NCBI RefSeq assembly: GCF_001427525.1 | Contig: NZ_LMGU01000001.1 | Location: 3,440,902-3,504,901 of the forward strand | DNA length: 64,000 bases | Direction of reading: 5' to 3' | Source of the DNA: Microbacterium sp. Root61 | GTDB lineage: Bacteria; Actinomycetota; Actinomycetes; Actinomycetales; Microbacteriaceae | Part shown: positions 41,997 to 50,339 of the stretch, in pieces | Numbering within the stretch: the first letter of the stretch is position 1 | Layout: each line of letters opens with the position of its first letter | Program-made: the position numbers and the translations under genes | Notes under the pieces: model-generated | The model's input: the letters and a program-made list of their open reading frames with translations, nothing else | Database searches by the model: none | Told to the model about the DNA's origin: nothing

Positions 41997-44150
41997 GTGC
42001 CAGACGCAGACACGACGACGATCGAGCCTGCGCTCGTATCCTCGCCTCCGAAACGACCTCGCCGCGCCGGGCTCAGCATCCAATCGAAGCTGCTCATCAT
42101 GCTGCTGGGTGTGAGTCTGGTCTCCTCGCTGATCGTCGGAGCCATCGGCTTCGTGAGCGGTCGCCAATCGCTGCAGGCGGCGGCTATCGATCAGCTCACG
42201 ACGATCCGCGAGCTGCGAGCGTATGAGATCGAAAGCGTGATGGCCGGGATGCAGCGTGGCGTCACGCTCGATTCGCGCAACTTGAGCGCGCAGACCGCTT
42301 CCAAGGCGCTCAACGCCGGCTGGGACGAACTGCAGACGCGGGAGCTGACTCCCGACCAGGCAGCGGAGCTCGAGTCGTACTACGTCGACACCTTCATTCC
42401 TGATCTCGAGGCGCGCACCGGCGACGAGTACGGCGACACGGCCTTCATCCCCGAGTCCAACGCCGGCCGCTGGGCGCAGTACCACTTCACCGCGCAGATG
42501 TCGGACTTCGATACGGCGCTCGTGACCAACGACGGAAACGACGGCACGCCGTACTCGGCGGCTGCGGAGCAGTACGGCGACTACCTCACCCGTCTCGTGC
42601 AGACCGTGGGCTATGAAGACCTGTTGATGATGAATCTCGACGGCGACGTCGTCTACTCCGCGTACAAGGGCGTGGACCTCGGCACGAACCTCAACACGGG
42701 ACCGTACCGTGACAGCCTCCTCGCCGACGCGTATCGCGCGACGATCGCGACCAACTCGGTTAACTCCCTTCAGACCACCGACTTCGAACGGTGGACACCG
42801 TCGCTCGGGATGCCGACGCTCTGGGTCGTGTCGCCGGTCGGCAATGACTCCGGCATCACCGGCGTCATGGCCGCGCAGATCCCGATCGCCGCTATCAACA
42901 ACACGATGACCGGTTCGGATCAGTGGAAGCAGCAGGGCCTCGGCAACACGGGTGAGGTGTATCTCGCCGGTCGCGACGGACTGATGCGCAGCAGCTCCCG
43001 CGAGCTCATCCAGCATCCGGACACCTACGCGAAGAAGGTCGTCGCCGACGGGACCTCGCCCACCACCGCCGAGCGGATCATGGAGGTGAACGGCACCGTC
43101 CTGCTGCAGCCCGTGGACAAGTACTCGGCGCAGCAGGCGATCCTCGGCAAGACCGGAACGTCGATCTCGCAGGACTACATCGGCGGTGAGAGCATCACGG
43201 CCTACACGCCGCTCCAGATCGACGGCCTGGATTGGGTGGCCGTCGCCCGCATCGAATCAGGCGAGGCATTCGCCCCGGTGACCGACTTCACGCGCAACCT
43301 CGTGCTCTCGATGGTCGCCATCCTCCTCGGCGTGAGCCTGCTCTCCCTCGTGCTGGCGCAGGTGTTCACGCGGCCGGTCAAACAGCTCGTGGATGCGGTG
43401 CGGCGCGTCGCCGGGGGCGACCTCGCGGTGCAGGTGCCGCAGGGCTCACGGGACGAGTTCGGCGACCTGGGCGTGGCCTTCAACGACATGGCCGCCAGCC
43501 TGCGCCTGAAACAGGACCTCATCGACGATCAACGCGTCGAGAACGAGAAGCTGATGCACACCCTCATGCCGGAAACCGTTGCGGAGCGGTATCGGCAAGG
43601 CGAGGAGACCATCGCCGAAGACCACCAGAACGTGTCGGTCGTCTTCGCCGAGCTTGTCGGGTTCGACGAGTTCGCCGATGCGCTGACCAGCGACCAGGAG
43701 ATCGCGCAGCTCAACATCCTGATGCGCGGGTTCGACGAGGCCGCGACCAAGACCGGGGTGGAGAAGGTCCGCAGCCTCCGCGGCGGCTACCTCGCCAGCT
43801 CCGGACTCATCGTGCCGCGGGTGGACAACGTGCGGCGCGCGGTCGATTTCGCCCGCGAGATGCGCGCGGTCGTGCAGCGCTTCAACTCGCAGAACGGCAC
43901 ATCGCTCGACCTTCGCGCCGGCGTCGACACCGGCACGGTGACGAGCGGCCTGGTCGCGCGGACGAGTCTCGCCTACGACCTGTGGGGGGATGCCGTGAGC
44001 CTCGCCTACCGGGTCCGCTCGGTGACCGGCCAGCCGGGCATCTTCGTGAGCCAGTCGGTGCGTGACCGTATGCAGGACTCGGTCGTGTTCGCCGAAGCCG
44101 GCACGGTCGAGCTGCAGGGCAAGACCCAGACGGTGTGGCGGGTCGAGTAG
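41997..44150 (+). CDS. Membrane class III cyclase homologue, degenerate active site
   Basis: A 717-residue receptor-type protein. It has span 1 (about 27-50), a large extracellular dCache-like sensor (50-430), span 2 (432-457), HAMP (458-510), and a class III nucleotidyl cyclase domain (543-717). Aligned without gaps to mycobacterial Rv1625c, the first metal Asp is Glu552, the second metal Asp is Gly596 (GGY for GDAY) and the purine-selecting Lys is Arg592. The transition-state Asn is Ser668; Asp661 and Arg672 remain. Cyclase activity is therefore unlikely. The GTG start follows AAAGGGG. The gene is two bases from an MscS channel gene with a cNMP-binding domain, so it probably signals to that channel, perhaps by contact. 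The sensor ligand is unknown. Confidence 0.9.
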   Translation: MPDADTTTIEPALVSSPPKRPRRAGLSIQSKLLIMLLGVSLVSSLIVGAIGFVSGRQSLQAAAIDQLTTIRELRAYEIESVMAGMQRGVTLDSRNLSAQTASKALNAGWDELQTRELTPDQAAELESYYVDTFIPDLEARTGDEYGDTAFIPESNAGRWAQYHFTAQMSDFDTALVTNDGNDGTPYSAAAEQYGDYLTRLVQTVGYEDLLMMNLDGDVVYSAYKGVDLGTNLNTGPYRDSLLADAYRATIATNSVNSLQTTDFERWTPSLGMPTLWVVSPVGNDSGITGVMAAQIPIAAINNTMTGSDQWKQQGLGNTGEVYLAGRDGLMRSSSRELIQHPDTYAKKVVADGTSPTTAERIMEVNGTVLLQPVDKYSAQQAILGKTGTSISQDYIGGESITAYTPLQIDGLDWVAVARIESGEAFAPVTDFTRNLVLSMVAILLGVSLLSLVLAQVFTRPVKQLVDAVRRVAGGDLAVQVPQGSRDEFGDLGVAFNDMAASLRLKQDLIDDQRVENEKLMHTLMPETVAERYRQGEETIAEDHQNVSVVFAELVGFDEFADALTSDQEIAQLNILMRGFDEAATKTGVEKVRSLRGGYLASSGLIVPRVDNVRRAVDFAREMRAVVQRFNSQNGTSLDLRAGVDTGTVTSGLVARTSLAYDLWGDAVSLAYRVRSVTGQPGIFVSQSVRDRMQDSVVFAEAGTVELQGKTQTVWRVE

Positions 44151-44152
44151 CC

Positions 44153-45574
44153 ATGGAGATCCTGTCCGAAGCGTGGCTCTGGTGGGCGCTCGCGATCGCC
44201 ATCGGGGTTCCGATCCTCCTCGTCGTTCTGACTGAGCTGATCGGCGCGATGACCCGGCGGGGCAATCCCGCGGCCGGGCCACTGCGGCTGCTGCGCAACT
44301 GGGTGATCCCGTTCGCCGCGCTCTTCGCGCTGCTCGCCTTCGCCCTCCGCTCGGACGCCGACAACGTCTGGCCCCGCGTCGTGGCGACGATCCTCGGGTT
44401 CCTCGTCATCCTGCTGCTGCTCAGCGCCTTCAATGTGGCACTCTTCGCCAACGCGAAGGAGGGATCGTGGCGCAAGCGGATTCCTTCGATCTTCGTGGAG
44501 ATCGCCCGACTCGTCCTGGTGGTCGTCGGCCTGGCGCTGCTGTTCAGCTGGGTGTGGGAGGCGGATGTCGGTGGCCTGATCGCTGCGCTGGGCGTCACAT
44601 CGATCGTGATCGGCCTCGCCCTGCAGAACGCGGTCGGTGGCGTGATCTCCGGTCTGCTCCTCCTGTTCGAGCAGCCGTTCAAGATCGGCGACTGGCTGGA
44701 TATCGGCAGCGTGCAGGGGCGCGTGATCGAGGTGAACTGGCGCGCTGTGCACATCGACACGGGGTCGGGCATCCAGATCGTCCCGAACTCGACGCTGTCC
44801 GGCGCATCCTTCACCAACATGAGTCAGCCCGACGGTCCCTTCTTCACGTCGACGTCGCTCAAGTTCACGACCGACGATCCGCCGCACGAGGTCATCGCGC
44901 TCCTGATCGAGGTCGCCGATTCGCTGCCGATGCGGGCGAGGGGTGAGCGCGCGTCCGCGGACTACCTGGGCGCCGGCGCGTACTCGGTGACCCTGCCCGT
45001 GCAGGGCCCGGCCGTGGTGCAACAGGCGATGAGCCTGTATCTCGCGTGGCTCTGGTACGCCGCACGCCGGCGCGGGCTCGCGCTCGACGGAGACTCGACC
45101 GACCCGATCGCCGAGCCGGGGCGCCTCGAACGTGCCGTCGATGTGGTCGGGCCGACCCTCCATCTCGGCGACGGCGAGCGGGAGGCAGTGCTCGCGACCG
45201 CGCGCCTCGAGCGGTTCGGGATGGGCGAGGTCGTCCTGCGGTCCGGTGTGGTGCCCTCCGAGATCCTGTTCATCGCCGAAGGATCGGTCCGCGTCGCGGT
45301 CGAGGCCGGCGGTGGCCGGATCGACTTCGGCGTCGCGGAGGTGGGCGACTACATCGGTCAGACGGCCCTGACGCGTGAGCCGACGCTCACCGTGGCGGTC
45401 GCCGCGACGGTCACGACCGTGCTCATCGTGCCGTTGGAGACGATTGACGCCCTCGTGCGCGCACGCCCGCTGCTCGCCCGCGAGATCGGCGAGTCGATCG
45501 AGTTGAAGCGCAAGCTCGCTGCCGAGGCGCTCGCCGCGGCAGGGATCGTGCGCGGCTCGCTCGGCGGCGGCTGA
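44153..45574 (+). CDS. MscS-type channel with a degenerate cyclic-nucleotide-binding domain
   Basis: A 473-residue protein of the bCNG type. Three to four N-terminal spans are followed by the MscS pore region (about 135-190, LGVTSIVIGLALQNAVGGVISGLLLLFEQPFKIGDWLDIG) and beta/alpha-beta MscS domains (190-300). A CNB domain follows (about 330-450, ERFGMGEVVLRSGVVPSEILFIAEGSVRVAV). In the phosphate-binding cassette the essential Glu (CAP Glu72) is Gln403, and the Arg (CAP Arg82) is Thr413 at the same ten-residue spacing, so cNMP binding is doubtful. It is co-transcribed with the cyclase homologue. It probably gates ion or osmolyte flow in response to the partner or tension. The start chosen gives MEILSEAWLW. 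Confidence 0.92.
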   Translation: MEILSEAWLWWALAIAIGVPILLVVLTELIGAMTRRGNPAAGPLRLLRNWVIPFAALFALLAFALRSDADNVWPRVVATILGFLVILLLLSAFNVALFANAKEGSWRKRIPSIFVEIARLVLVVVGLALLFSWVWEADVGGLIAALGVTSIVIGLALQNAVGGVISGLLLLFEQPFKIGDWLDIGSVQGRVIEVNWRAVHIDTGSGIQIVPNSTLSGASFTNMSQPDGPFFTSTSLKFTTDDPPHEVIALLIEVADSLPMRARGERASADYLGAGAYSVTLPVQGPAVVQQAMSLYLAWLWYAARRRGLALDGDSTDPIAEPGRLERAVDVVGPTLHLGDGEREAVLATARLERFGMGEVVLRSGVVPSEILFIAEGSVRVAVEAGGGRIDFGVAEVGDYIGQTALTREPTLTVAVAATVTTVLIVPLETIDALVRARPLLAREIGESIELKRKLAAEALAAAGIVRGSLGGG

Positions 45575-45590
45575 CCCGAAGGCCTGCCTG

Positions 45591-45932
45591 TCAGCGAGCG
45601 GATGCCTCGGCATGGCGCTGCGCGCGTCGGGCGAGTCCGACCAGCCCGGTGACCAGGGCCAGTCCGCCGATCGCGAGGATCGAGTAGGAGACCGTCGAGA
45701 GCGCGGTCAGGCTCGTCAGCCAATCGCCGACCGCCGCGCCGCGGTCGGGATCGATGACGATCCAGAACGCGCCGGCCGCGATCGCGCCCAGGACGATGCC
45801 CCAGATGACGGCGGCCCACCGGATCCGGGGGCGGGGGAGCGGCTCGGGTACTACCGGTGCCGTCGACCATGTGGTCGCGGCATCCGGGATCTCGAGTGTA
45901 GGGGTGGTGTCGAACGTGTCGGGGGTGTCCAT
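45591..45932 (-). CDS. Small two-span membrane protein
   Basis: A 113-residue protein with a Thr/Pro-rich cytoplasmic start and two spans (about 40-60, WAAVIWGIVLGAIAAGAFWIVI, and 79-103, SYSILAIGGLALVTGLVGLA). The C-terminus is basic. It is directly downstream of the PspC gene on the same strand. The ATG at 45932 has a GAGG seven bases upstream, and a GTG at 45944 would overlap the PspC stop. Either way it looks co-transcribed with the PspC gene and is probably an accessory component of that envelope-stress unit. It is not recognised as a named family. Confidence 0.72.
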   Translation of the reverse strand: MDTPDTFDTTPTLEIPDAATTWSTAPVVPEPLPRPRIRWAAVIWGIVLGAIAAGAFWIVIDPDRGAAVGDWLTSLTALSTVSYSILAIGGLALVTGLVGLARRAQRHAEASAR

Positions 45933-45940
45933 GTCGTGCC

Positions 45941-47524
45941 TCACTGCTCGTAGATGATGACGTGCACGTTGCCGGCCTGCTCGATGGTGATCGGCACCGT
46001 CGTCAGCGATTCGTCGCCGCGCCGATTCGGCATCTGCCAGCTGTAGCTGCGCAGCCCGTCCTCGAGTCGATCGGGGGCGACGTCGCCGTCGCTGATCGCT
46101 GCGCCGTCGTTGAAGTCGACACGCGTGAACGAGACGGTCCCGCTGTTGGCGAGCCTCGCATCCAGGTCGAGCTCGGTGCCGGGCCAGACCTCGATCGTGG
46201 TCGGCCCGGTGCCCTTGCGCAGCACGATGGCTCCCGTCGTGATGTTCTCATCGCTCAGGGGTGAGATCGAGATCGACGTGTCGCCGAACGGCTGGATGAA
46301 TCGCTGGTCCGCCGTGCTCACCGTCGACAGGGATGCGCCGGGCCACAGCAGCGTGCTGGTCGTCGTCGTCACGCCGGTGATCACACCCACGCCGAGGAAG
46401 AGGATGGTGACGAACGCGAGGAAGCCGCTGCGCCGACGGAGCAGGCCGACCACGACCATCCCGGTTGCGCAGACGATCGCCGCGGCCAGGAGCCCGGCCG
46501 TCGCGGCGCTCACGACCCCGGCGGGCTCCGCCACGACGAGCGTCGTCAGGGCGCCCGTGATCAGTGCTGTTCCGACGATGGCGAGGACGGCCACAGCACT
46601 GGCCCGCGGTTTGGTCGCGCGTCGTACGCGACGGCGCTCGGCCGACTCCGCGGCGAAGGCGGCGCTGGCTGTCTCGCGTTCACGGCGGGACTGCTCGCGT
46701 GCCGCGGCATCCGCATCCGCCTGCTGGCGACGCCACGCCTCGTGCTCCACCCGCCATGCCTCGTGCCGGACCCGCCAGGCCGCGAGCTCGTCGGCCGAGG
46801 CGTCCGTGGGAGCGGCCACGGGCGCGGACGGCTCGGCCACCGGCAGCGGTGCAGCGACCGGCACGGATTCGGCGACCCAGGCAGCCGCGGGGCCCGCTTC
46901 GGTGTCGGGGAACGGCCCCGGGGCGGCGGGGTCCGCGGAAGCCGTCTGCGGATCCAACACAGTCCCGCCCCGGGGGGTCTTGGCGGCGCGCACCACGAGC
47001 CACACGACGAGGCCGATCGCGCCGAGCACGGCCAGCACCGTGAACAAGGTGTTGAGGACCGCGATCGGCCCGGACACCGCCCATCCCATCGTGCTCCACG
47101 CACCGTCGCCCATGTATTGGAACGGCCATCCGAGTACCGCCCACATCCAGGGCACGACCGGCACGAAGCTGACGAGGGCCATGATCGCGATCGCGACGAG
47201 CGACGGCTCGAACACGCCGCGGCCGAGCTGCTGCAGCGGGATCCGGCCGTTCAGGTCCGGCAGCAGTGCCCAGGCGATCGCGTAGATCAGCAGTGCGGGG
47301 AAGCCGATGAGGGCCGCCACCACGAAGATGCCCCGCACGATGAGGGGGTCGATTCCGATGCGCGCGGCGATCCCGCTGCACACACCGCCGAGCCAGCCGC
47401 GGGTGCGGGGGATGCCCAGGCTCCGGATCCACGCGAAGAAGCGGTTCTCGGGGTGCGGCATCCCCGCCGGCGCCGAGGGCGGCGGACCGGGGTCGGTGAG
47501 AAACGGGGACGTCGTATCGGTCAT
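45941..47524 (-). CDS. PspC domain membrane protein with C-terminal toastrack-like domain
   Basis: A 527-residue protein. The PspC domain is at about residues 28-90 (LGIPRTRGWLGGVCSGIAARIGIDPLIVRGIFVVAALIG), followed by spans near 100-190 and an Ala/Pro-rich linker with an Arg/Glu-rich coiled coil (EAWRVEHEAWRRQQADADAAAREQ). Three further spans (330-395) lead to an extracellular beta-rich tail (FIQPFGDTSISISPLSDENITTGAIVLRKG...) of LiaF/toastrack type. The ATG at 47524 is the sensible start, although the frame stays open far upstream. It is divergent from a PspC-histidine kinase gene and should act as membrane-damage sensor or modulator of it. The domain order is seen; the signalling role is inferred. 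Confidence 0.88.
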   Translation of the reverse strand: MTDTTSPFLTDPGPPPSAPAGMPHPENRFFAWIRSLGIPRTRGWLGGVCSGIAARIGIDPLIVRGIFVVAALIGFPALLIYAIAWALLPDLNGRIPLQQLGRGVFEPSLVAIAIMALVSFVPVVPWMWAVLGWPFQYMGDGAWSTMGWAVSGPIAVLNTLFTVLAVLGAIGLVVWLVVRAAKTPRGGTVLDPQTASADPAAPGPFPDTEAGPAAAWVAESVPVAAPLPVAEPSAPVAAPTDASADELAAWRVRHEAWRVEHEAWRRQQADADAAAREQSRRERETASAAFAAESAERRRVRRATKPRASAVAVLAIVGTALITGALTTLVVAEPAGVVSAATAGLLAAAIVCATGMVVVGLLRRRSGFLAFVTILFLGVGVITGVTTTTSTLLWPGASLSTVSTADQRFIQPFGDTSISISPLSDENITTGAIVLRKGTGPTTIEVWPGTELDLDARLANSGTVSFTRVDFNDGAAISDGDVAPDRLEDGLRSYSWQMPNRRGDESLTTVPITIEQAGNVHVIIYEQ

Positions 47525-47561
47525 GGATCCAGCCTGGCGGCGCCGCTCGAGCGTCGCTATG

Positions 47562-47589
47562 GGGTGAAACCCTGATCCGTCCCTGATCC
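47562..47589. promoter_or_regulatory. Candidate response-regulator site between divergent PspC genes
   Basis: The 114-base divergent gap contains GGGT-GAA-ACCC (47562-47572) running into two direct copies of CCTGATCC (47571-47578 and 47582-47589), 11 bases apart, one helical turn. Such phased repeats suit a dimeric LuxR-type regulator, and the one encoded at 48852 is the obvious candidate. Confidence 0.5.
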
Positions 47590-47638
47590 TGAGCCCCGTC
47601 CCCCCTGGTCGGGGGAGCGAGGGTGATTGGATGTGAGC

Positions 47639-48859
47639 ATGACGACCACCGCCGACGCCGTAGCCGTCGCGCCCGATGCCGAGCGGATGCCGCGCCCCGC
47701 GCTGCGGCGTCCGCGTGCGGTGCTCGTCACCGGCGTGGCGGAGGGGCTGGCCGCGCACCTGCGCTGGTCGCGGCCCGCGGTGCGCGCCCTCTTCGTCGTG
47801 CTGAGCTTCTTCTGGGGCGCGGGCGTCCTGCTCTACCTCTGGTTCTGGGCGCTGATGCCGGTCGTCGAGTCCGACCCGACCGTCGCCGTCGACCAGCCGA
47901 CCACCCATCGCGCGCCCGTCGCCTGGATTCTCGCCACGGTCGCCGCGATCAGCGCCGTGGTCATGTTCGGAGCGATCGGAATCGACAGCGGCGATTCGCC
48001 GTCGTGGCTCGCCGCGAACGTCGTCACGGTCTCGTGCGCCGTCGGCGCCGGCCTGTGGGCCACGCTCATCGACCGGCGTGATCCCTCGCGGGGGCTGCGG
48101 CACGAGCGGGCGATCCGCGTCGTCGTGACCATCGTCCTGGCGGTGGTCCTCCTGGCCCTGTTGACGAGCTTCCGCGGCGCCCCCTGGCTGGCCTTCTTCG
48201 CCGCCATCTTCACCCTGCTCGGCATCGCGGCCGTCTACTCCTCCACCTTGATCGACAAGCTGCGCGACCTGTCGCGCGAGCGGGTGCGCCGCATCCGCGA
48301 GGAGCAGCGCAGCGAGATGGCCGCCCATCTGCACGACTCCGTGCTGCAGACGCTCGCGCTCATCCAGAACCGTGCCGGGGCGTCGAGCGAGGTCGCCCGC
48401 CTCGCCCGCGCGCAGGAGCGCGAACTGCGCAGCTGGCTCTTCGACGGCGACACTCCCGCCGACAGCGACCTGGCCACCGACCTCCGTGACTACGCGGCCG
48501 CCCTCGAGCTGGACTATCCCGTGCACATCGAGGTCGTCTCGGCCGGCACCTCCACCGAGCGGGCGAGCGGCGAGGTGGCCGCAGCCGCCCGCGAGGCGAT
48601 GCTCAACGCCTCCCGCCATGCCGGCGGCGAGGTATCCGTGTACATCGAAGGCGCCGGTGCCACGGTCGATGTATACGTGCGCGATCGGGGTCCGGGCTTC
48701 GATCTCGCCGAGGTGCCGGGCGACCGACTCGGGGTGCGGCAGTCGATCATCGGACGGATGCGGCGGGTCGGCGGGTCGGCGACGGTCGGCCCCGGCGTGG
48801 GCGGCGCCGGCACGCAGGTCCACCTGCGATTCGAGCGAGCGGACGGCGCACATGGGTGA
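47639..48859 (+). CDS. PspC-domain sensor histidine kinase
   Basis: A 406-residue kinase. An N-terminal PspC domain (residues 25-78, ALRRPRAVLVTGVAEGLAAHLRWSRPAVRALFVVLSFFWGAG) lies before five further spans to about residue 205. The HisKA_3 dimerisation helix has the phospho-acceptor His232 (AAHLHDSVLQTLALIQN). The HATPase domain follows, with EAMLNASRHAGG (N-box) and VRDRGPGFDLAEV (G1). It is a LiaS/NarX-class kinase that senses envelope stress through PspC rather than a loop. The start is uncertain within 12 bases (GTG 47633 or ATG 47639). It overlaps the response-regulator gene by eight bases and forms a two-component system with it. Confidence 0.92.
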   Translation: MTTTADAVAVAPDAERMPRPALRRPRAVLVTGVAEGLAAHLRWSRPAVRALFVVLSFFWGAGVLLYLWFWALMPVVESDPTVAVDQPTTHRAPVAWILATVAAISAVVMFGAIGIDSGDSPSWLAANVVTVSCAVGAGLWATLIDRRDPSRGLRHERAIRVVVTIVLAVVLLALLTSFRGAPWLAFFAAIFTLLGIAAVYSSTLIDKLRDLSRERVRRIREEQRSEMAAHLHDSVLQTLALIQNRAGASSEVARLARAQERELRSWLFDGDTPADSDLATDLRDYAAALELDYPVHIEVVSAGTSTERASGEVAAAAREAMLNASRHAGGEVSVYIEGAGATVDVYVRDRGPGFDLAEVPGDRLGVRQSIIGRMRRVGGSATVGPGVGGAGTQVHLRFERADGAHG

Positions 48860-49517
48860 TCTGGTGCGCGTGGTGATCGTCGACGATCACTCCATCTTCC
48901 GCTCCGGCCTGCGCGCCGACCTGGATGCGTCGGTGCAGGTCGTCGCGGAGGCGGAGGACGTGGCATCCGCCGTCCGCATGATCGAGGAGCATCAGCCCGA
49001 CGTCGTGCTGCTGGATGTGCATCTTCCGGGTGCGGAGGGCGCCGCCCCCACGGGAGGCGAGGCCGTACTCCGGGCCACGGGAGCCCGCGCGCCGCAGACC
49101 CGCTTCCTCGCGCTCAGCGTCTCGGATGCCGCAGAAGACGTCGTGCGCGTCATCCGCGCCGGGGCGCGCGGCTACATCACGAAGGGCTCCTCTGGTGCGG
49201 ACGTGAGCCGCGCCGTGCACGCGGTCGCCGGCGGCGATGCCGTGTTCTCGCCGCGGCTGGCGGGCTTCGTGCTCGATGCCTTCGGCGCGGTCGCGGGGGA
49301 GACGGCCGTCGCCACCGACGAGCTGGACCGCCTGTCGGCGCGCGAGCAGGAGGTCATGCGGCTGATCGCCCGCGGATACTCCTACAAGGAGGTGGCCGCC
49401 GATCTCTTCATCTCGATCAAGACCGTTGAGACGCACGTGTCGGCGGTGCTGCGCAAGCTTCAGCTGTCCTCCCGCCACGAGCTCACCGCCTGGGCCACCG
49501 CGCGGCGGCTGCTGTAG
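48852..49517 (+). CDS. NarL/LuxR-type response regulator
   Basis: A 221-residue response regulator. The receiver domain has the acidic pocket Asp11-Asp12, phospho-acceptor Asp55 (VVLLDVHLPG), a Ser/Thr switch in LALSVSDAAED and the Lys of YITKGSSG. It contains a small insertion after the Asp55 loop (AEGAAPTGGEAV), seen in this actinobacterial subgroup. The C-terminal LuxR HTH is LSAREQEVMRLIARGYSYKEVAADLFISIKTVETHVSAVLRKL. It is co-translated with the PspC kinase (eight-base overlap). It should control the divergent PspC operon and its own, through the phased repeats in their shared gap. Confidence 0.94.
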   Translation: MGDLVRVVIVDDHSIFRSGLRADLDASVQVVAEAEDVASAVRMIEEHQPDVVLLDVHLPGAEGAAPTGGEAVLRATGARAPQTRFLALSVSDAAEDVVRVIRAGARGYITKGSSGADVSRAVHAVAGGDAVFSPRLAGFVLDAFGAVAGETAVATDELDRLSAREQEVMRLIARGYSYKEVAADLFISIKTVETHVSAVLRKLQLSSRHELTAWATARRLL

Positions 49518-49643
49518 CCGAGGGGCATCCGGAGGCCGACGAGATCATCCGCTCCGGGTGAGGGGTCCCGCCCAGTCGCGCACTACGGTTTCGGTCAGGA
49601 CGCTCCCGACGCCGATCGGCGGAGCGCAGACGAGAGGCACCCC

Positions 49644-50297
49644 ATGAGCGACGACCAGACGCAGCCGATGACTCCCCAGACCGCGCCGGTCGAGCCGCCC
49701 AAGTCCAAAGGCATCGGTCTCGCGGCCATCATCTGGACCGGTGTCGGTGTGGTTCTGCTGTCGTTCGTCGCCTCCTTCCTCGGTGCCTCGCTGGCGCGGT
49801 CCATGGACGAGGCCGAACCTGTAGCGTCCGTCGCGTCGACGCCCACGCCTTCGGCGGAGATCGACTACGAAGCCGCCCTGGAGGAGATCCTGCCGGCGGG
49901 GGCCGCGGTGCGGGCGGGCTCGGGCGTTCCTGAAGCGGGCAAGGGCTACGCCGGAGAGGTGTACATCGACATCTCGACGAGCGACGTGTACGTCTTCCGG
50001 GACAGCGAGTGGGTGCTCGCCGGCAACATCCGCCAGTCCGCGGCCGCCAACCTCACCGGGGCGACCGGTGAGGCCGGGGCCGCAGGTGCTCCGGGTGCGT
50101 CGGGTGCTCCGGGTGCCTCAGGTGCACCGGGCGAGGCGGGCACGCAGCTGAGCCTCGGCGTCGGAGCGCCGGAGTCGGAGACCTGCCAATCGGACGGCGA
50201 TGTCTACATCGACACGACGCTGCTGCAGTTCTACGAATGCACCGCGGGCGAGTGGACGCTGTTCGGGCCGACGCCCACACCGACCCCCGAGCCCTGA
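49644..50297 (+). CDS. Membrane-anchored protein with a collagen-like segment
   Basis: A 217-residue protein. A hydrophilic Pro-rich start is followed by one span (about 24-50), then an extracellular part. Residues 139-166 are about nine Gly-X-Y triplets (GATGEAGAAGAPGAS...). Each flank carries a similar ~28-residue unit: AGEVYIDISTSDVYVFRDSEWVLAG before and DGDVYIDTTLLQFYECTAGEWTLFG after. The duplicated units look like small beta modules that cap or trimerise the collagen-like rod. The ATG has a GAGAGG site. It is not in an operon with the kinase pair. The function is unknown; surface display or adhesion is plausible. Confidence 0.8.
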   Translation: MSDDQTQPMTPQTAPVEPPKSKGIGLAAIIWTGVGVVLLSFVASFLGASLARSMDEAEPVASVASTPTPSAEIDYEAALEEILPAGAAVRAGSGVPEAGKGYAGEVYIDISTSDVYVFRDSEWVLAGNIRQSAAANLTGATGEAGAAGAPGASGAPGASGAPGEAGTQLSLGVGAPESETCQSDGDVYIDTTLLQFYECTAGEWTLFGPTPTPTPEP

Positions 50298-50339
50298 GGT
50301 GTGACGGAGGCGGGCCGCGCGCTCCACTAACGTTGCACC

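Noticed and set aside
47525..48853. An N-terminal extension of the PspC protein opposite the kinase gene
   Set aside because: It is antisense to the histidine kinase and lacks homology; the ATG at 47524 gives the normal PspC N-terminus.
50045..50140. The GC-rich repeat of the collagen-like gene considered as a tandem DNA repeat or CRISPR-like array
   Set aside because: It codes for Gly-X-Y triplets in frame with the surrounding gene; there are no spacers or conserved repeats of CRISPR length.
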